This document shows, in pieces, positions 26,805 through 35,324 of a stretch of 64,000 nucleotides of DNA; within the stretch, counting starts at the first letter, position 1, and each line of letters begins with the position of its first letter. The notes beneath the pieces are model-generated. The model saw nothing but the letters and a program-made list of their open reading frames with translations, was not told where the DNA came from and searched no databases. The translations under genes were made by a program, and so were the position numbers. The stretch is from Lentibacter sp. (GTDB lineage Bacteria > Pseudomonadota > Alphaproteobacteria > Rhodobacterales > Rhodobacteraceae), in contig JADGEJ010000006.1 in assembly GCA_016744435.1 (NCBI GenBank), positions 44,276-108,275 of the forward strand. The letters are read 5' to 3'.

Positions 26805-28427
26805 TTAGATCCGCATGCGGGGCACATCCATCGGATCAAGATGTAGCTCGATGAGCAATGGCTTGTCGCGGGTTTCCAGTGCTTTGAGAGCGACTTCAAG
26901 GTCGTCGCTTGAACGCACTTCAAAGCCCTGCCCACCAAGCGACGTGGCGACGCTTGCAAAAGAGGGCCAGTGAAACTCCGTGAGGCTTGGGTCCATTTTG
27001 CGATCCAAAAATTGGATGTGCTCGGCGCCGTAGGCTGAGTCGTTGGCGACGATGACGATCAGATCGAGGCCAAGGCGAATAGCTGTGTTGAACTCGTTGA
27101 TGCCGCCCATCATGAACCCGCCGTCGCCAGAGAACAGCACAACAGGCCTGTCGGGGGCGGCGACACCCGCGCCGATGGCCTCTTGTAGGCCGATGCCGAT
27201 TGAGCCGAAGTTTGTTGTCGGGACAAAACTGGCCGGATCGGGCACCGAAATGCGCACCCAGGCTTCTGTCATAAAGCGGCCACCGTCTGTTACGAGAATG
27301 CGATCCTGAGGCAGGGCCTCTTCCAGCCGTTCAAGCGCATGGATGTAATTGATGCAACCTTCGGCGGTTTTGTCTGCTCCCTTGGGGTGGTCTGTCAGCG
27401 AGGCGATGTCGAGGTCACGCGTGAAGCCGCTTGAGGGGATTTCGGCCTCATCTAGCCAATAGAGAACTGTCTCAGCCGTCAGCCCAGCGTCGGCCACCAG
27501 CGCTGCGTCGGGGTGCAGCCCGCCGCCGATGGCCGTTGGCGTGATGTCGACTTGCACGATGCGCTTGTCTTTCATCAGCTTGCCTTTGTCTGTCGTGAAG
27601 TCATGCAGCCCGGTGCCAAAGCAGACGATGCAGTCAGACTGTGCGATCAGCTCGTAGGCGGCGGGCGTTGAGAGCGTGCCGAACATGTCGATGTTGTAGG
27701 GGTGATCTTTGAACAACCCTTTGGCTTTGAGCGTGGTGGCCAGCGGCGCTTCGAGGCGATCAGCGAGGCGGATGAGTTGCGCGCGCGCGGTGACGGCGCC
27801 AGCCCCTGCGAGGATAAGCGGGCGGCGCGCCGCGGCGATCATGCCGATGGCTTGGTCAAGAATGTCGCCCTGCGCAACACCACCGGGGGTGCTGAAAACG
27901 CTCAGGACACTGGGCGTGTGCGCGGCCTCTTCCCACATGAAGTCGGCGGGCATGTTGAGCACGATGGGCCGCCGCTCAACTTGAGCGCGGTAGAAGGCGC
28001 GGGCAACATCCATCGCAACAGTTTCGGGCGCGCGCAATTGCTCAAAGCCGGCCCCTGCCGCTTTAACGACTTCGCGCTGGTCAGTGCTTTGCAGGTGGCG
28101 CGGGTTGGAAACGGGCGTGTCTCCCGCGAGCAGCACCATGGGAATGTGCCCGCGCGCGCCCTCTGTGAGCGCCGTAATACAGTTGGTGAGCGCTGGGCCG
28201 TGGGTAACGGTTGCGATGCCGACTTTCCCCGAGACATGGGTGTAGGCGAGGGCCATGAGCACCGAGCTGCCTTCATGTGCGGCGGGAACAAAACGGCCGC
28301 CGCAGTCGCGCACGAAGCTATCAACCATGAACAGGTTTGCGTCGCCCATGAGGCCGAACATCGTGTCAACGCCGTGGTCGCCGACGGCGCGGGCGATGTT
28401 CTGAAAGACGTGGTTTTGTTTGCTCAT
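26805..28427 (-). CDS. Thiamine-diphosphate-dependent enzyme, acetolactate-synthase-like
   Basis: This 540-residue protein has the three-domain layout of acetolactate synthase and benzoylformate decarboxylase relatives. The catalytic Glu is in VPAAHEGSSVLMALAY (about residue 50). The central domain has LILAGAGAV, and the C-terminal TPP-binding motif runs from SGDGGFMMGG to IVANDSAYG (GDG...N). I use ATG 28427 (MSKQNHVFQN) with a GAGGAG ribosome site. No regulatory small subunit (ilvH) follows, which argues against a biosynthetic IlvB. A decarboxylase or degradative role is possible. Substrate is unassigned. Confidence 0.85.
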   Translation of the reverse strand: MSKQNHVFQNIARAVGDHGVDTMFGLMGDANLFMVDSFVRDCGGRFVPAAHEGSSVLMALAYTHVSGKVGIATVTHGPALTNCITALTEGARGHIPMVLLAGDTPVSNPRHLQSTDQREVVKAAGAGFEQLRAPETVAMDVARAFYRAQVERRPIVLNMPADFMWEEAAHTPSVLSVFSTPGGVAQGDILDQAIGMIAAARRPLILAGAGAVTARAQLIRLADRLEAPLATTLKAKGLFKDHPYNIDMFGTLSTPAAYELIAQSDCIVCFGTGLHDFTTDKGKLMKDKRIVQVDITPTAIGGGLHPDAALVADAGLTAETVLYWLDEAEIPSSGFTRDLDIASLTDHPKGADKTAEGCINYIHALERLEEALPQDRILVTDGGRFMTEAWVRISVPDPASFVPTTNFGSIGIGLQEAIGAGVAAPDRPVVLFSGDGGFMMGGINEFNTAIRLGLDLIVIVANDSAYGAEHIQFLDRKMDPSLTEFHWPSFASVATSLGGQGFEVRSSDDLEVALKALETRDKPLLIELHLDPMDVPRMRI

Positions 28428-28530
28428 GGGCTTGCTCCTCTGACGCGCAGAAGAGGTGTAGCCCATGAAGCATGCGTTTGGTGCGCAAACTTGGCGTCTT
28501 TAGTGGGCAAAATGCGCCTGATTGACGAAT

Positions 28531-28548
28531 TTACGCTAGTTGGCGTAA
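28531..28548. promoter_or_regulatory. Inverted repeat upstream of the TPP-enzyme gene
   Basis: TTACGC-N6-GCGTAA lies about 105 bases upstream of the gene start, just after the hslU stop. A second repeat, GTTTG-N5-CAAAC (28476-28490), is nearer the gene. Either could be an operator. Confidence 0.35.
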
Positions 28549-28560
28549 CAGAGACGCATA

Positions 28561-29871
28561 TTAGAGCACATACCCCGAAAGATCTTTTGATTTCATCAGC
28601 TCGCCGAGATGCTCTTCAACGAAGGCGGCATCAACTGTCACGCTGTCACCCGCGCGGTCGGGCGCTGTGAATGACAGCTCTTCAAATACCCGCTCAAGCA
28701 CGGTGTAAAGGCGGCGCGCGCCGATGTTCTCGACAGTCGAGTTTACCTCAGCTGCGATCTTGGCAAGTGCGGCGATGCCTTCTGGCTCAAACGTCACGGT
28801 GACTTGTTCAGTCGCCATCAGGGCGGTGTATTGCAGCGTCAGCGCGTTGTCGGTTTCTGTCAGAATGCGCACAAAGTCTTCTTCCGTGAGAGCACGAAGT
28901 TCAACGCGGATCGGAAGGCGGCCTTGCAACTCTGGCAGCAAGTCAGACGGCTTGGCGATGTGGAAAGCGCCTGAGGCGATAAACAGGATGTGGTCGGTTT
29001 TTACCGCGCCATGCTTGGTGCTGACGGTGGTGCCTTCGATGAGCGGCAGCAAGTCGCGCTGCACGCCTTCGCGCGACACGTCACCGCCGCGCGCATCTTG
29101 GCGGGTGCAGACTTTGTCGATCTCATCGAGGAAGACGATGCCGTTCTGCTCGACGCTCTCAAGCGCCGCTTTGGTGACTGTTTCGTCGTCAAGCAGCTTG
29201 TCAGCCTCGTCCGAAATCAGAATAGCGTAGCTTTCGGCAACAGTGAGGCTTTTGCGCGTGGTGCGCCCGCCCATGGCTTTGCCGAACATCTCGCCGAGGT
29301 TCATCATCCCGGGTTGGTTGCCGGGCTGGCCGGGGATGTCAAACATGCCGCCCATCGGATTTGATGTGTCGGCAACTTCAAGCTCAATAATAGTATCGTC
29401 AAGCTCGCCTGCTTTGAGCTTTTTGCGGAACATCTCGCGGGTGCCTTCGCGGGCATCTTCGCCTGCGATCGCGGTGATGACGCGCTCTTGAGCGGCCTCA
29501 TGGGCACGGGCCTTTACGTCTTCGCGCATGTGCTCACGGGTTTGGATGATCGCGGCATCGACAAGGTCGCGGATGATCTGCTCGACATCGCGCCCGACAT
29601 AACCCACCTCGGTAAACTTCGTCGCTTCGACTTTGAGGAAAGGCGCGCGCGCGAGCTTGGCGAGGCGGCGGCTGATCTCGGTTTTGCCAACGCCTGTTGG
29701 CCCGATCATCAGGATGTTTTTCGGGTAGACTTCATCGCGCAAGTCATCGGCCAATTGCTTGCGGCGCCAACGGTTGCGCAGGGCGACGGCAACGGCGCGT
29801 TTGGCGCCAGACTGTCCGATGATGTAGCGGTCAAGCTCGGAAACGATTTCGCGTGGTGTGAGGTCGGTCAT
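28561..29871 (-). CDS. hslU: HslU, ATPase of the HslVU protease
   Basis: HslU is an AAA+ unfoldase that feeds proteins to HslV. The N-terminal [17 protein letters not shown], Walker [16 protein letters not shown], and Walker B region [12 protein letters not shown] are intact, as is the C-terminal tail ending in YVL that docks in HslV. An I-domain of about 130 residues interrupts the AAA module as expected. Length is 436 residues. It is downstream of hslV with a 114-base gap containing hairpins. Confidence 0.97.
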   Translation of the reverse strand: MTDLTPREIVSELDRYIIGQSGAKRAVAVALRNRWRRKQLADDLRDEVYPKNILMIGPTGVGKTEISRRLAKLARAPFLKVEATKFTEVGYVGRDVEQIIRDLVDAAIIQTREHMREDVKARAHEAAQERVITAIAGEDAREGTREMFRKKLKAGELDDTIIELEVADTSNPMGGMFDIPGQPGNQPGMMNLGEMFGKAMGGRTTRKSLTVAESYAILISDEADKLLDDETVTKAALESVEQNGIVFLDEIDKVCTRQDARGGDVSREGVQRDLLPLIEGTTVSTKHGAVKTDHILFIASGAFHIAKPSDLLPELQGRLPIRVELRALTEEDFVRILTETDNALTLQYTALMATEQVTVTFEPEGIAALAKIAAEVNSTVENIGARRLYTVLERVFEELSFTAPDRAGDSVTVDAAFVEEHLGELMKSKDLSGYVL

Positions 29872-29920
29872 AGGTGTCTCGCTTTAGTTGTTTGCGCCGC
29901 TTTCAGCGTCGCGGTGGGCA

Positions 29921-29970
29921 GGGGCTTTGCCCCTCTTGGCCGTTGGCCAATTCACCCCAGGATATTTGTG
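29921..29970. repeat. Tandem hairpins between hslV and hslU
   Basis: GGGGC-TTT-GCCCC (29921-29933) is followed by TTGGCC-GTT-GGCCAA (29936-29950), then CCAGGATATTTGTGCCAA. Both stems are perfect. The trailing TATTT-TGCCAA segment resembles the roseobacter-type repeat at 26.75 kb. In an hslV-hslU transcript it could act as an attenuator or processing site. Confidence 0.5.
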
Positions 29971-29985
29971 CCAATGAGATAGAGT

Positions 29986-30543
29986 TTATCCCTTGATCGT
30001 TTCGACTGTGAGTTTGCCGTTGGTGTAGACGCAGATGTCTGACGCGATGGCCATTGATTTGCGGGCGATTTCTTCGGCGTTCATGTCGCTGTCCATGAGA
30101 GCACGGGCAGCTGCGAGCGCGAAGTTCCCGCCTGAGCCAATGGCTGTCACGTCATGTTCCGGCTCAAGCACGTCGCCTGCGCCTGTGATGACAAACAGCT
30201 CCTTGCCGTCAGTCACGATCAGCATCGCTTCGAGCTTTTGCAAATATTTGTCGGTGCGCCAGTCTTTCGCGAGCTCAACGCAGGCGCGGGTCAGTTGGCC
30301 GGGTGTGGCCTCAAGCTTGGCTTCAAGGCGTTCAAGCAAAGTGAAGGCATCAGCCGTTGAGCCCGCAAAGCCAACGAGGCAGTCGTGCCCGCCGGGCGAG
30401 ATACGCCGCACCTTGCGCGCTGTGCCTTTGATCACGGTTTGCCCTAGCGAAACTTGCCCATCACCAGCAATGACGACTTCGCCGCCTTTCTTCACGCCGA
30501 TGATCGTTGTTCCGTGCCAACCGGGAAAATCTTTGTCTGCCAT
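29986..30543 (-). CDS. hslV: HslV, peptidase subunit of the HslVU protease
   Basis: HslV is a bacterial proteasome-like threonine peptidase. The catalytic Thr becomes N-terminal after removal of a short propeptide (HG^[12 protein letters not shown]), and [13 protein letters not shown] with the following basic RKVRRI are family features. I use ATG 30543 ([11 protein letters not shown], 185 residues) with a good ribosome site (GGAGG). The extension to 30585 is unlikely. The propeptide of about 11 residues is longer than in E. coli, as is common in alphaproteobacteria. Confidence 0.96.
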   Translation of the reverse strand: MADKDFPGWHGTTIIGVKKGGEVVIAGDGQVSLGQTVIKGTARKVRRISPGGHDCLVGFAGSTADAFTLLERLEAKLEATPGQLTRACVELAKDWRTDKYLQKLEAMLIVTDGKELFVITGAGDVLEPEHDVTAIGSGGNFALAAARALMDSDMNAEEIARKSMAIASDICVYTNGKLTVETIKG

Positions 30544-30638
30544 TGGGGCCTCCTTAGCTTGCAAAGTATATGGCGGCTGAGGCAAGCAAGCACAAGGTTT
30601 GGCTTGTTTGGCAGGCGTTTGCCAGATAGCGAGACGGT

Positions 30639-31532
30639 ATGGATCAAACAGTTACGATATTTCTTGAGGCCGAGATGAAGGCCAGCGCCGAAGCGGGCGA
30701 ACATAACTTTATTGGCAAGGTTGAAGCCGTGCTGCGCGAGGGCGGGCTTGATGTGCGCTACGCCGACGAGGCCACCCGCGATGAGCCGTTTGAGGGCCGC
30801 GCCCTTGTGCACATGTGGCCGCCTATGAACGAGCAAACACTGGTGATACGCCGTGCCTACGCCTACCCGTTCTGGGCGATCGAAGCGTCAGACAAGCGCT
30901 GGGAATGGGACGTGGCCAAGACGCGATTTAACCCAGAGGTCGTCAAGGTAACCAAGGCGCAACGTTTTGCGCGCAACAAGCGCAATAAGCTGTTTCCCGA
31001 TGCTGTCACAAGCCGCGAGGGCTTTGTCTATATCCCGCTTCAGGGGCGCATTTCTGAGCAACGCTCCTTTCAGGCCGCAAGCCCTCTGGACATGATCGAA
31101 GCTGTTTTGAGCGCCGACAAAAACCGCGATGTCGTGATCGGGATGCACCCGAAAGAGAGCTATTCGGAAGGCGACATCACCGCGCTTGAAAAGATCGGGC
31201 AGAGCCATGAGCGTGTTACTGTTGTGAGTGGGCAGATGGAACACTACCTGCCGCGCTGCGACTATGTCGTGACGCAAAATTCGTCAGCTGCATTCTTCGG
31301 ATATTTCTTCCACAAGCCGGCAGTGCTTTTTGCGAAGATCGACTTTCACCATATCGGCGCGAATGTGCATGAGCTTGGTGTTGAAGAGGCACTTGAGCAG
31401 GGCCCTAACTTGACGCCCGAGTTTGAGCGCTACATCTGGTGGTACTGGCAAGAGCAGATGATCAACGCGGGAAGGCCCGAGGCCGAAGCGCAGATTGCCG
31501 AGCGGTTTAGACGCCAAGGATGGCTCAAATAA
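30639..31532 (+). CDS. Putative capsule-type glycosyltransferase (KpsC/KpsS-like)
   Basis: This 297-residue soluble protein has the late GT-B-type features of capsular polysaccharide synthesis proteins (PF05159-like): [14 protein letters not shown], a [13 protein letters not shown] motif, then [15 protein letters not shown]. It has no signal peptide or membrane span. It stands alone, divergent from hslV, and no capsule export genes are nearby. It ends at a strong terminator shared with trxA. The family assignment is by motif memory, and donor and acceptor sugars are unknown. Confidence 0.65.
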   Translation: MDQTVTIFLEAEMKASAEAGEHNFIGKVEAVLREGGLDVRYADEATRDEPFEGRALVHMWPPMNEQTLVIRRAYAYPFWAIEASDKRWEWDVAKTRFNPEVVKVTKAQRFARNKRNKLFPDAVTSREGFVYIPLQGRISEQRSFQAASPLDMIEAVLSADKNRDVVIGMHPKESYSEGDITALEKIGQSHERVTVVSGQMEHYLPRCDYVVTQNSSAAFFGYFFHKPAVLFAKIDFHHIGANVHELGVEEALEQGPNLTPEFERYIWWYWQEQMINAGRPEAEAQIAERFRRQGWLK

Positions 31533-31535
31533 AAA

Positions 31536-31573
31536 CCCCGCCCAGTTCCGGCGACTGAGGCGGGGCTTTCTTT
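31536..31573. terminator. Bidirectional intrinsic terminator
   Basis: CCCCGCC (31536-31542) pairs with GGCGGGG (31559-31565). A-rich sequence flanks the left arm and CTTTCTTT the right, serving both the convergent glycosyltransferase gene and trxA. Confidence 0.85.
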
Positions 31574-31590
31574 AGCTCGTGAGGCGCGGT

Positions 31591-31911
31591 TTAGATCGCT
31601 TCTTCGATCCAGCTTTGCAGCTGCGCTTTAGGGCGCGCGCCTGACAGGTTTGCAACTGGCGCGCCGTCTTTGAAAACAAACAACGCTGGAATGCCGCGAA
31701 CGCCCATGGCGGCGGCTGAGTTCGGGTTGCTATCAACGTCAACTTTGACGATCTTTACTTTGCCTTCCATCTCGGCTGACAGCTCTTCGAGTGACGGGCC
31801 GATCTGCTTGCAGGGGCCGCACCATTCGGCCCAGAAGTCTACAACAACTGGGATATCGGAATTCTTAACTTCTGCGTCAAACGACGCATCTGTGACAGCA
31901 ACGGTGGCCAT
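31591..31911 (-). CDS. trxA: Thioredoxin
   Basis: Thioredoxin is a cytoplasmic dithiol reductant. The active site [14 protein letters not shown] and the cis-Pro region [12 protein letters not shown] are clear. I start at ATG 31911 ([10 protein letters not shown], 106 residues), which has AGGAG upstream. It follows addA in the same direction, 41 bases on, a placement that is common in Rhodobacteraceae, and may be co-transcribed with it. Confidence 0.96.
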   Translation of the reverse strand: MATVAVTDASFDAEVKNSDIPVVVDFWAEWCGPCKQIGPSLEELSAEMEGKVKIVKVDVDSNPNSAAAMGVRGIPALFVFKDGAPVANLSGARPKAQLQSWIEEAI

Positions 31912-31952
31912 TGGGCTTCTCCTATGAAGGGTTTTTAGCAATTGCGCTGAAC

Positions 31953-34900
31953 CTAAGAAGCCGCGGGGGCAACGTCAAGATATGGTGTGTCATCCAGCGA
32001 AGCTATCACAAGATCATGATCAAGCGACATAAGCTCAGCAGTCTTTGTCCAGAGGATCGCTGTAGTGATGCGCTTGTTTGGCCAGATCAGCTGCGCAGCT
32101 TCTGCATAGGCCCCCATTTGCCGCAACAGGCCGAGCGGGGTGTCATCAGGGCGGCTCGGCACGGTGGCGTTGGTTTTGTAGTCAACGATGAGCACCTCGC
32201 CTTCCGTAACAACAAGCCTGTCGACAATGCCATGCAGCCGCGCATCGAAGCGAGCGCTAGGTGCACTCATGGGCACTTCTGACAGGGTGCCTTTGGCAAA
32301 CAGATGTGCAAGGTGGGGCGCTTCAAGAGAGCGGCGCGCTTCTGTGAGCGCAGTAATGTGACCGTCACCCAACAAGCTCTGCGCAATCTGCGCCCAGTCA
32401 GCGCTGGGCCACTCGGGCAAAACCTCAAGCAAACGGTGCACGTCGGTGCCAAACTGCTTGGCTTGCTCCTCGTCTTGACCAGCGTCGCCAGACAGGGCTT
32501 TGGCACCGCCAAGGGCGGAGGGCGACAGCGTTTTGGCGCCTTTCAGATCAGCAGGTGCGGGCAGTTGGAAGAAGGCTTCCAAAGTTACCTCTGAGGTAAT
32601 TTCAGGTGTATTAGACTCTGTTTTCAGAGACTCCCAGTCACCATGCTCGTATCGTTGGAAAGAGCCCACCGTCCCGATGGCTTCTTCGAATTTAAGCGCC
32701 TCTGAGGCGGCAGAAATTTGGTTGTGCCAGCTTTCTTGGTTCTTCACATCGCCCGCTGCAGCCACGATCAGCCACTTCTCGGCGCGCGTCATCGACACAT
32801 AAAGCAAACGCTCACGCTCGGCGGCTTGGGCGGCCTGCTTCTGATCCATGATATGCCTAAGCGCCTCTGGGCTTTCGTCCTTGGCAAGCTTCCAAACGGC
32901 GGTTGAGCCATCGGCGAGCACCATATCCTTTACATCGTTCTTACGGTCGGCGGTGTCTGGCATGATCACTATCGGAGCCTCAAGGCCCTTTGAGCCATGC
33001 ACTGTCATGACTCTGATGCGCTTCCCGCCTGACTCGATCTGGCGCTTGATCTCGGGGTCGTCAGATTCGAGCCAGCCAAGAAACCCAGTGAGCGAGGGCA
33101 CAGATAGCCGCTCGTAAGCCAGTGCTTGTGCAAGAAATGCATCAATCCCGTCTTCGGCTTCATGGCCGAGCCGCTTGAGGAAGTTCTTTCGGCCGCCATG
33201 CCGTGTCAGGATTCGCTCGATCAGCTCGTAAGGCCTGCTAAAGTCGGTTTCGTCTCGCAGATCTTTCAAGATCGCGTGGGTTTCGGCGTGGCTGTCCTTG
33301 GTCTTGCGCAGAGCCTCCCAAAGCCCGGCCTTTCGCCCGTGGGCGAGAGTAAAGAGTTGTTGTTCGGACCAGCCAAAAATGGGCGAGCGCAGCGCAGTGG
33401 CGAGAGACAAATCATCTGCCTCCGTCGTGAGAAAAGACAGCAGTGCAGTGATGTCTTTCACGGCCAGCTCCTCGCCAACTTTGAGCCTGTCAGCGCCCGC
33501 CACATCAAGCCCTTTGGCTTTGCAGGCGCGGATGATCTCGTGAAACAGCGCAGAGCGGCTTTGCATCAGGATAAGGAAGTCGCCCTCATGCACCGGCCGC
33601 GCAAGCCAAGCGTCGTTCTCATCCTTTTTAGTCGGAATCAGAACGCGCTCAGAGATCATCGTAAAAATGCTCTCAGCGATGTTTTCCGCAAGAATAGAGA
33701 CTGGGTCAGCCGGACTTATCAGATCAACAGGGTTGTCCCACGGCACATCATCTGCCGCTTCGCTTTTGCTGATGATAGGCCAAATATCAACCCGCCCGGG
33801 CATGTCTTTGTGAAAGGCAATGTGGTGCTCATTGTCAGAAACGCCGAACTCTTCCTGACTTTCAAACACTATATCAACAACTGAAAGAACAGCGGGAGAC
33901 GAGCGGAAGGAATAGGCAAGGCTGCGCGTCGCGAGCGGCTTGTCTCGGTGCTTCAGCTTGTCGGCAAAAGCGTTGCGCATTTTGTCAAACTCACGACTGT
34001 CGGCGCCTTGGAACGAATAGATTGATTGCTTCTTGTCACCGACAACAAAGATCGTGCGTTCGCCAGCTTCGCGGGTGCCGTCACCAGCCGTAATCTCGCG
34101 GGCGAGTTCTTCGATGACACTCCACTGCGCGGGCGAGGTATCCTGCGCCTCATCAACCAAGATGTGGTCAATCCCGCCATCAAGCCGGAACAAGACCCAT
34201 TGCGCGACTGCCGGATCAGTGAGCAGCTCTTTGGTCTTGAGGATAAGGTCATCAAAATCAAGCCAGCCGCGCTGGGCTTTCTGGGCTTCATACCGGGCAA
34301 TAAAGGCGCGCGCAAAATGGTGCAAAACCAGCGTTTTGGTCGCAGCCGCGAGGGCGATGCGTTTGGAGCGAGCAGCTTCGACACGTAGCATGAGCGCTTC
34401 AAGTCGTGGCATGAGATGTTCGATCGCGCCCTGCGTGGCTTTGGTTGGGAACGAGCCGATCTTGGCCCCAAAGGGCGCTTTCTTGGAGCTGCCGGTGAAC
34501 AACATAACGGCCTCAAGGGCGCGCAGGGCACCTAACCCAACTTGAGAGATTTCAGCGAGCGCTTTGGCGTTTTTTATGTCGGTCGGTTTTCCGGCCATCA
34601 GGGGTGCCTGAAGCTCGCTGATCAGTTCCAACTCGCCGCCTAAGAACACTTCGGAAACAAGGCTGTCTTCGGTTAAAGAATCAGGCAAACCGAACAGCGC
34701 TTTCGCTTCGGCCTCTGACACTTCCTTGCTGAACTGCGCCTTCTTGCCAACAATTTGCTGAGTAAATTTCTCAGCGTCGTTGCCGCCCATAACATGGGCC
34801 ATGTCACGCACAATCTCGGGGCTGGTTTCTGACAGGGTGTCGAGCACGTTTTCGCGCAGCAGGGCAGCTGTGCGGTCGTCAAGCTCGGTAAACTGCGGCG

Positions 34901-35324
34901 TCACGCCTGCCTCAAGCGGGAAGCGGCGCAATAGCGACGCGCAGAACGAGTGGATCGTTTGAATGCGCAAGCCACCTGGTGTTTCGATAGCGCGGGCAAA
35001 CAGGCGGCGCGCCTCGCTGAGAGTTGCAGCATCAGCACCGCCTTCGCCGAGTTCGGCCAGTTCTTCACGCAGCTCGACTTCAGGCTTCATGGCCCAAGCG
35101 CCGAGCCGCCCGAAAAGGCGGTTTTGCATCTCCGAAGCGGCGGCTTTGGTGTAGGTGAGGCAAAGGATATTCTGCGGATTGACCCCACTTAGCAAAAGCC
35201 GCGCGACACGGTCTGTTAACACGCGCGTTTTGCCGGAGCCCGCGTTTGCGGAGAGCCAAGTTGAGCTATCTGGCTGGGCAGATTTTATCTGCGCAAGAGT
35301 TGCTTCGTGGAGCTGTTTGCTCAT
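31953..35324 (-). CDS. addA: AddA, helicase-nuclease subunit for double-strand-break repair
   Basis: AddA is the UvrD-type helicase and nuclease subunit of AddAB, the alphaproteobacterial counterpart of RecBCD. Motif I is [20 protein letters not shown] near the N-terminus, motif [15 protein letters not shown] about a third of the way in, and the C-terminal nuclease has IVDYKTNA. I start at ATG 35324 ([10 protein letters not shown], 1123 residues) with a GGAGG ribosome site. It overlaps addB by 4 bases. The length matches family norms. Confidence 0.96.
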   Translation of the reverse strand: MSKQLHEATLAQIKSAQPDSSTWLSANAGSGKTRVLTDRVARLLLSGVNPQNILCLTYTKAAASEMQNRLFGRLGAWAMKPEVELREELAELGEGGADAATLSEARRLFARAIETPGGLRIQTIHSFCASLLRRFPLEAGVTPQFTELDDRTAALLRENVLDTLSETSPEIVRDMAHVMGGNDAEKFTQQIVGKKAQFSKEVSEAEAKALFGLPDSLTEDSLVSEVFLGGELELISELQAPLMAGKPTDIKNAKALAEISQVGLGALRALEAVMLFTGSSKKAPFGAKIGSFPTKATQGAIEHLMPRLEALMLRVEAARSKRIALAAATKTLVLHHFARAFIARYEAQKAQRGWLDFDDLILKTKELLTDPAVAQWVLFRLDGGIDHILVDEAQDTSPAQWSVIEELAREITAGDGTREAGERTIFVVGDKKQSIYSFQGADSREFDKMRNAFADKLKHRDKPLATRSLAYSFRSSPAVLSVVDIVFESQEEFGVSDNEHHIAFHKDMPGRVDIWPIISKSEAADDVPWDNPVDLISPADPVSILAENIAESIFTMISERVLIPTKKDENDAWLARPVHEGDFLILMQSRSALFHEIIRACKAKGLDVAGADRLKVGEELAVKDITALLSFLTTEADDLSLATALRSPIFGWSEQQLFTLAHGRKAGLWEALRKTKDSHAETHAILKDLRDETDFSRPYELIERILTRHGGRKNFLKRLGHEAEDGIDAFLAQALAYERLSVPSLTGFLGWLESDDPEIKRQIESGGKRIRVMTVHGSKGLEAPIVIMPDTADRKNDVKDMVLADGSTAVWKLAKDESPEALRHIMDQKQAAQAAERERLLYVSMTRAEKWLIVAAAGDVKNQESWHNQISAASEALKFEEAIGTVGSFQRYEHGDWESLKTESNTPEITSEVTLEAFFQLPAPADLKGAKTLSPSALGGAKALSGDAGQDEEQAKQFGTDVHRLLEVLPEWPSADWAQIAQSLLGDGHITALTEARRSLEAPHLAHLFAKGTLSEVPMSAPSARFDARLHGIVDRLVVTEGEVLIVDYKTNATVPSRPDDTPLGLLRQMGAYAEAAQLIWPNKRITTAILWTKTAELMSLDHDLVIASLDDTPYLDVAPAAS

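Noticed and set aside
27702-28670. 322-residue plus-strand ORF
   Set aside because: It is the antisense shadow of the TPP-enzyme gene, rich in His, Arg and Gly, with no motif or ribosome site. The minus strand encodes a clear conserved enzyme.
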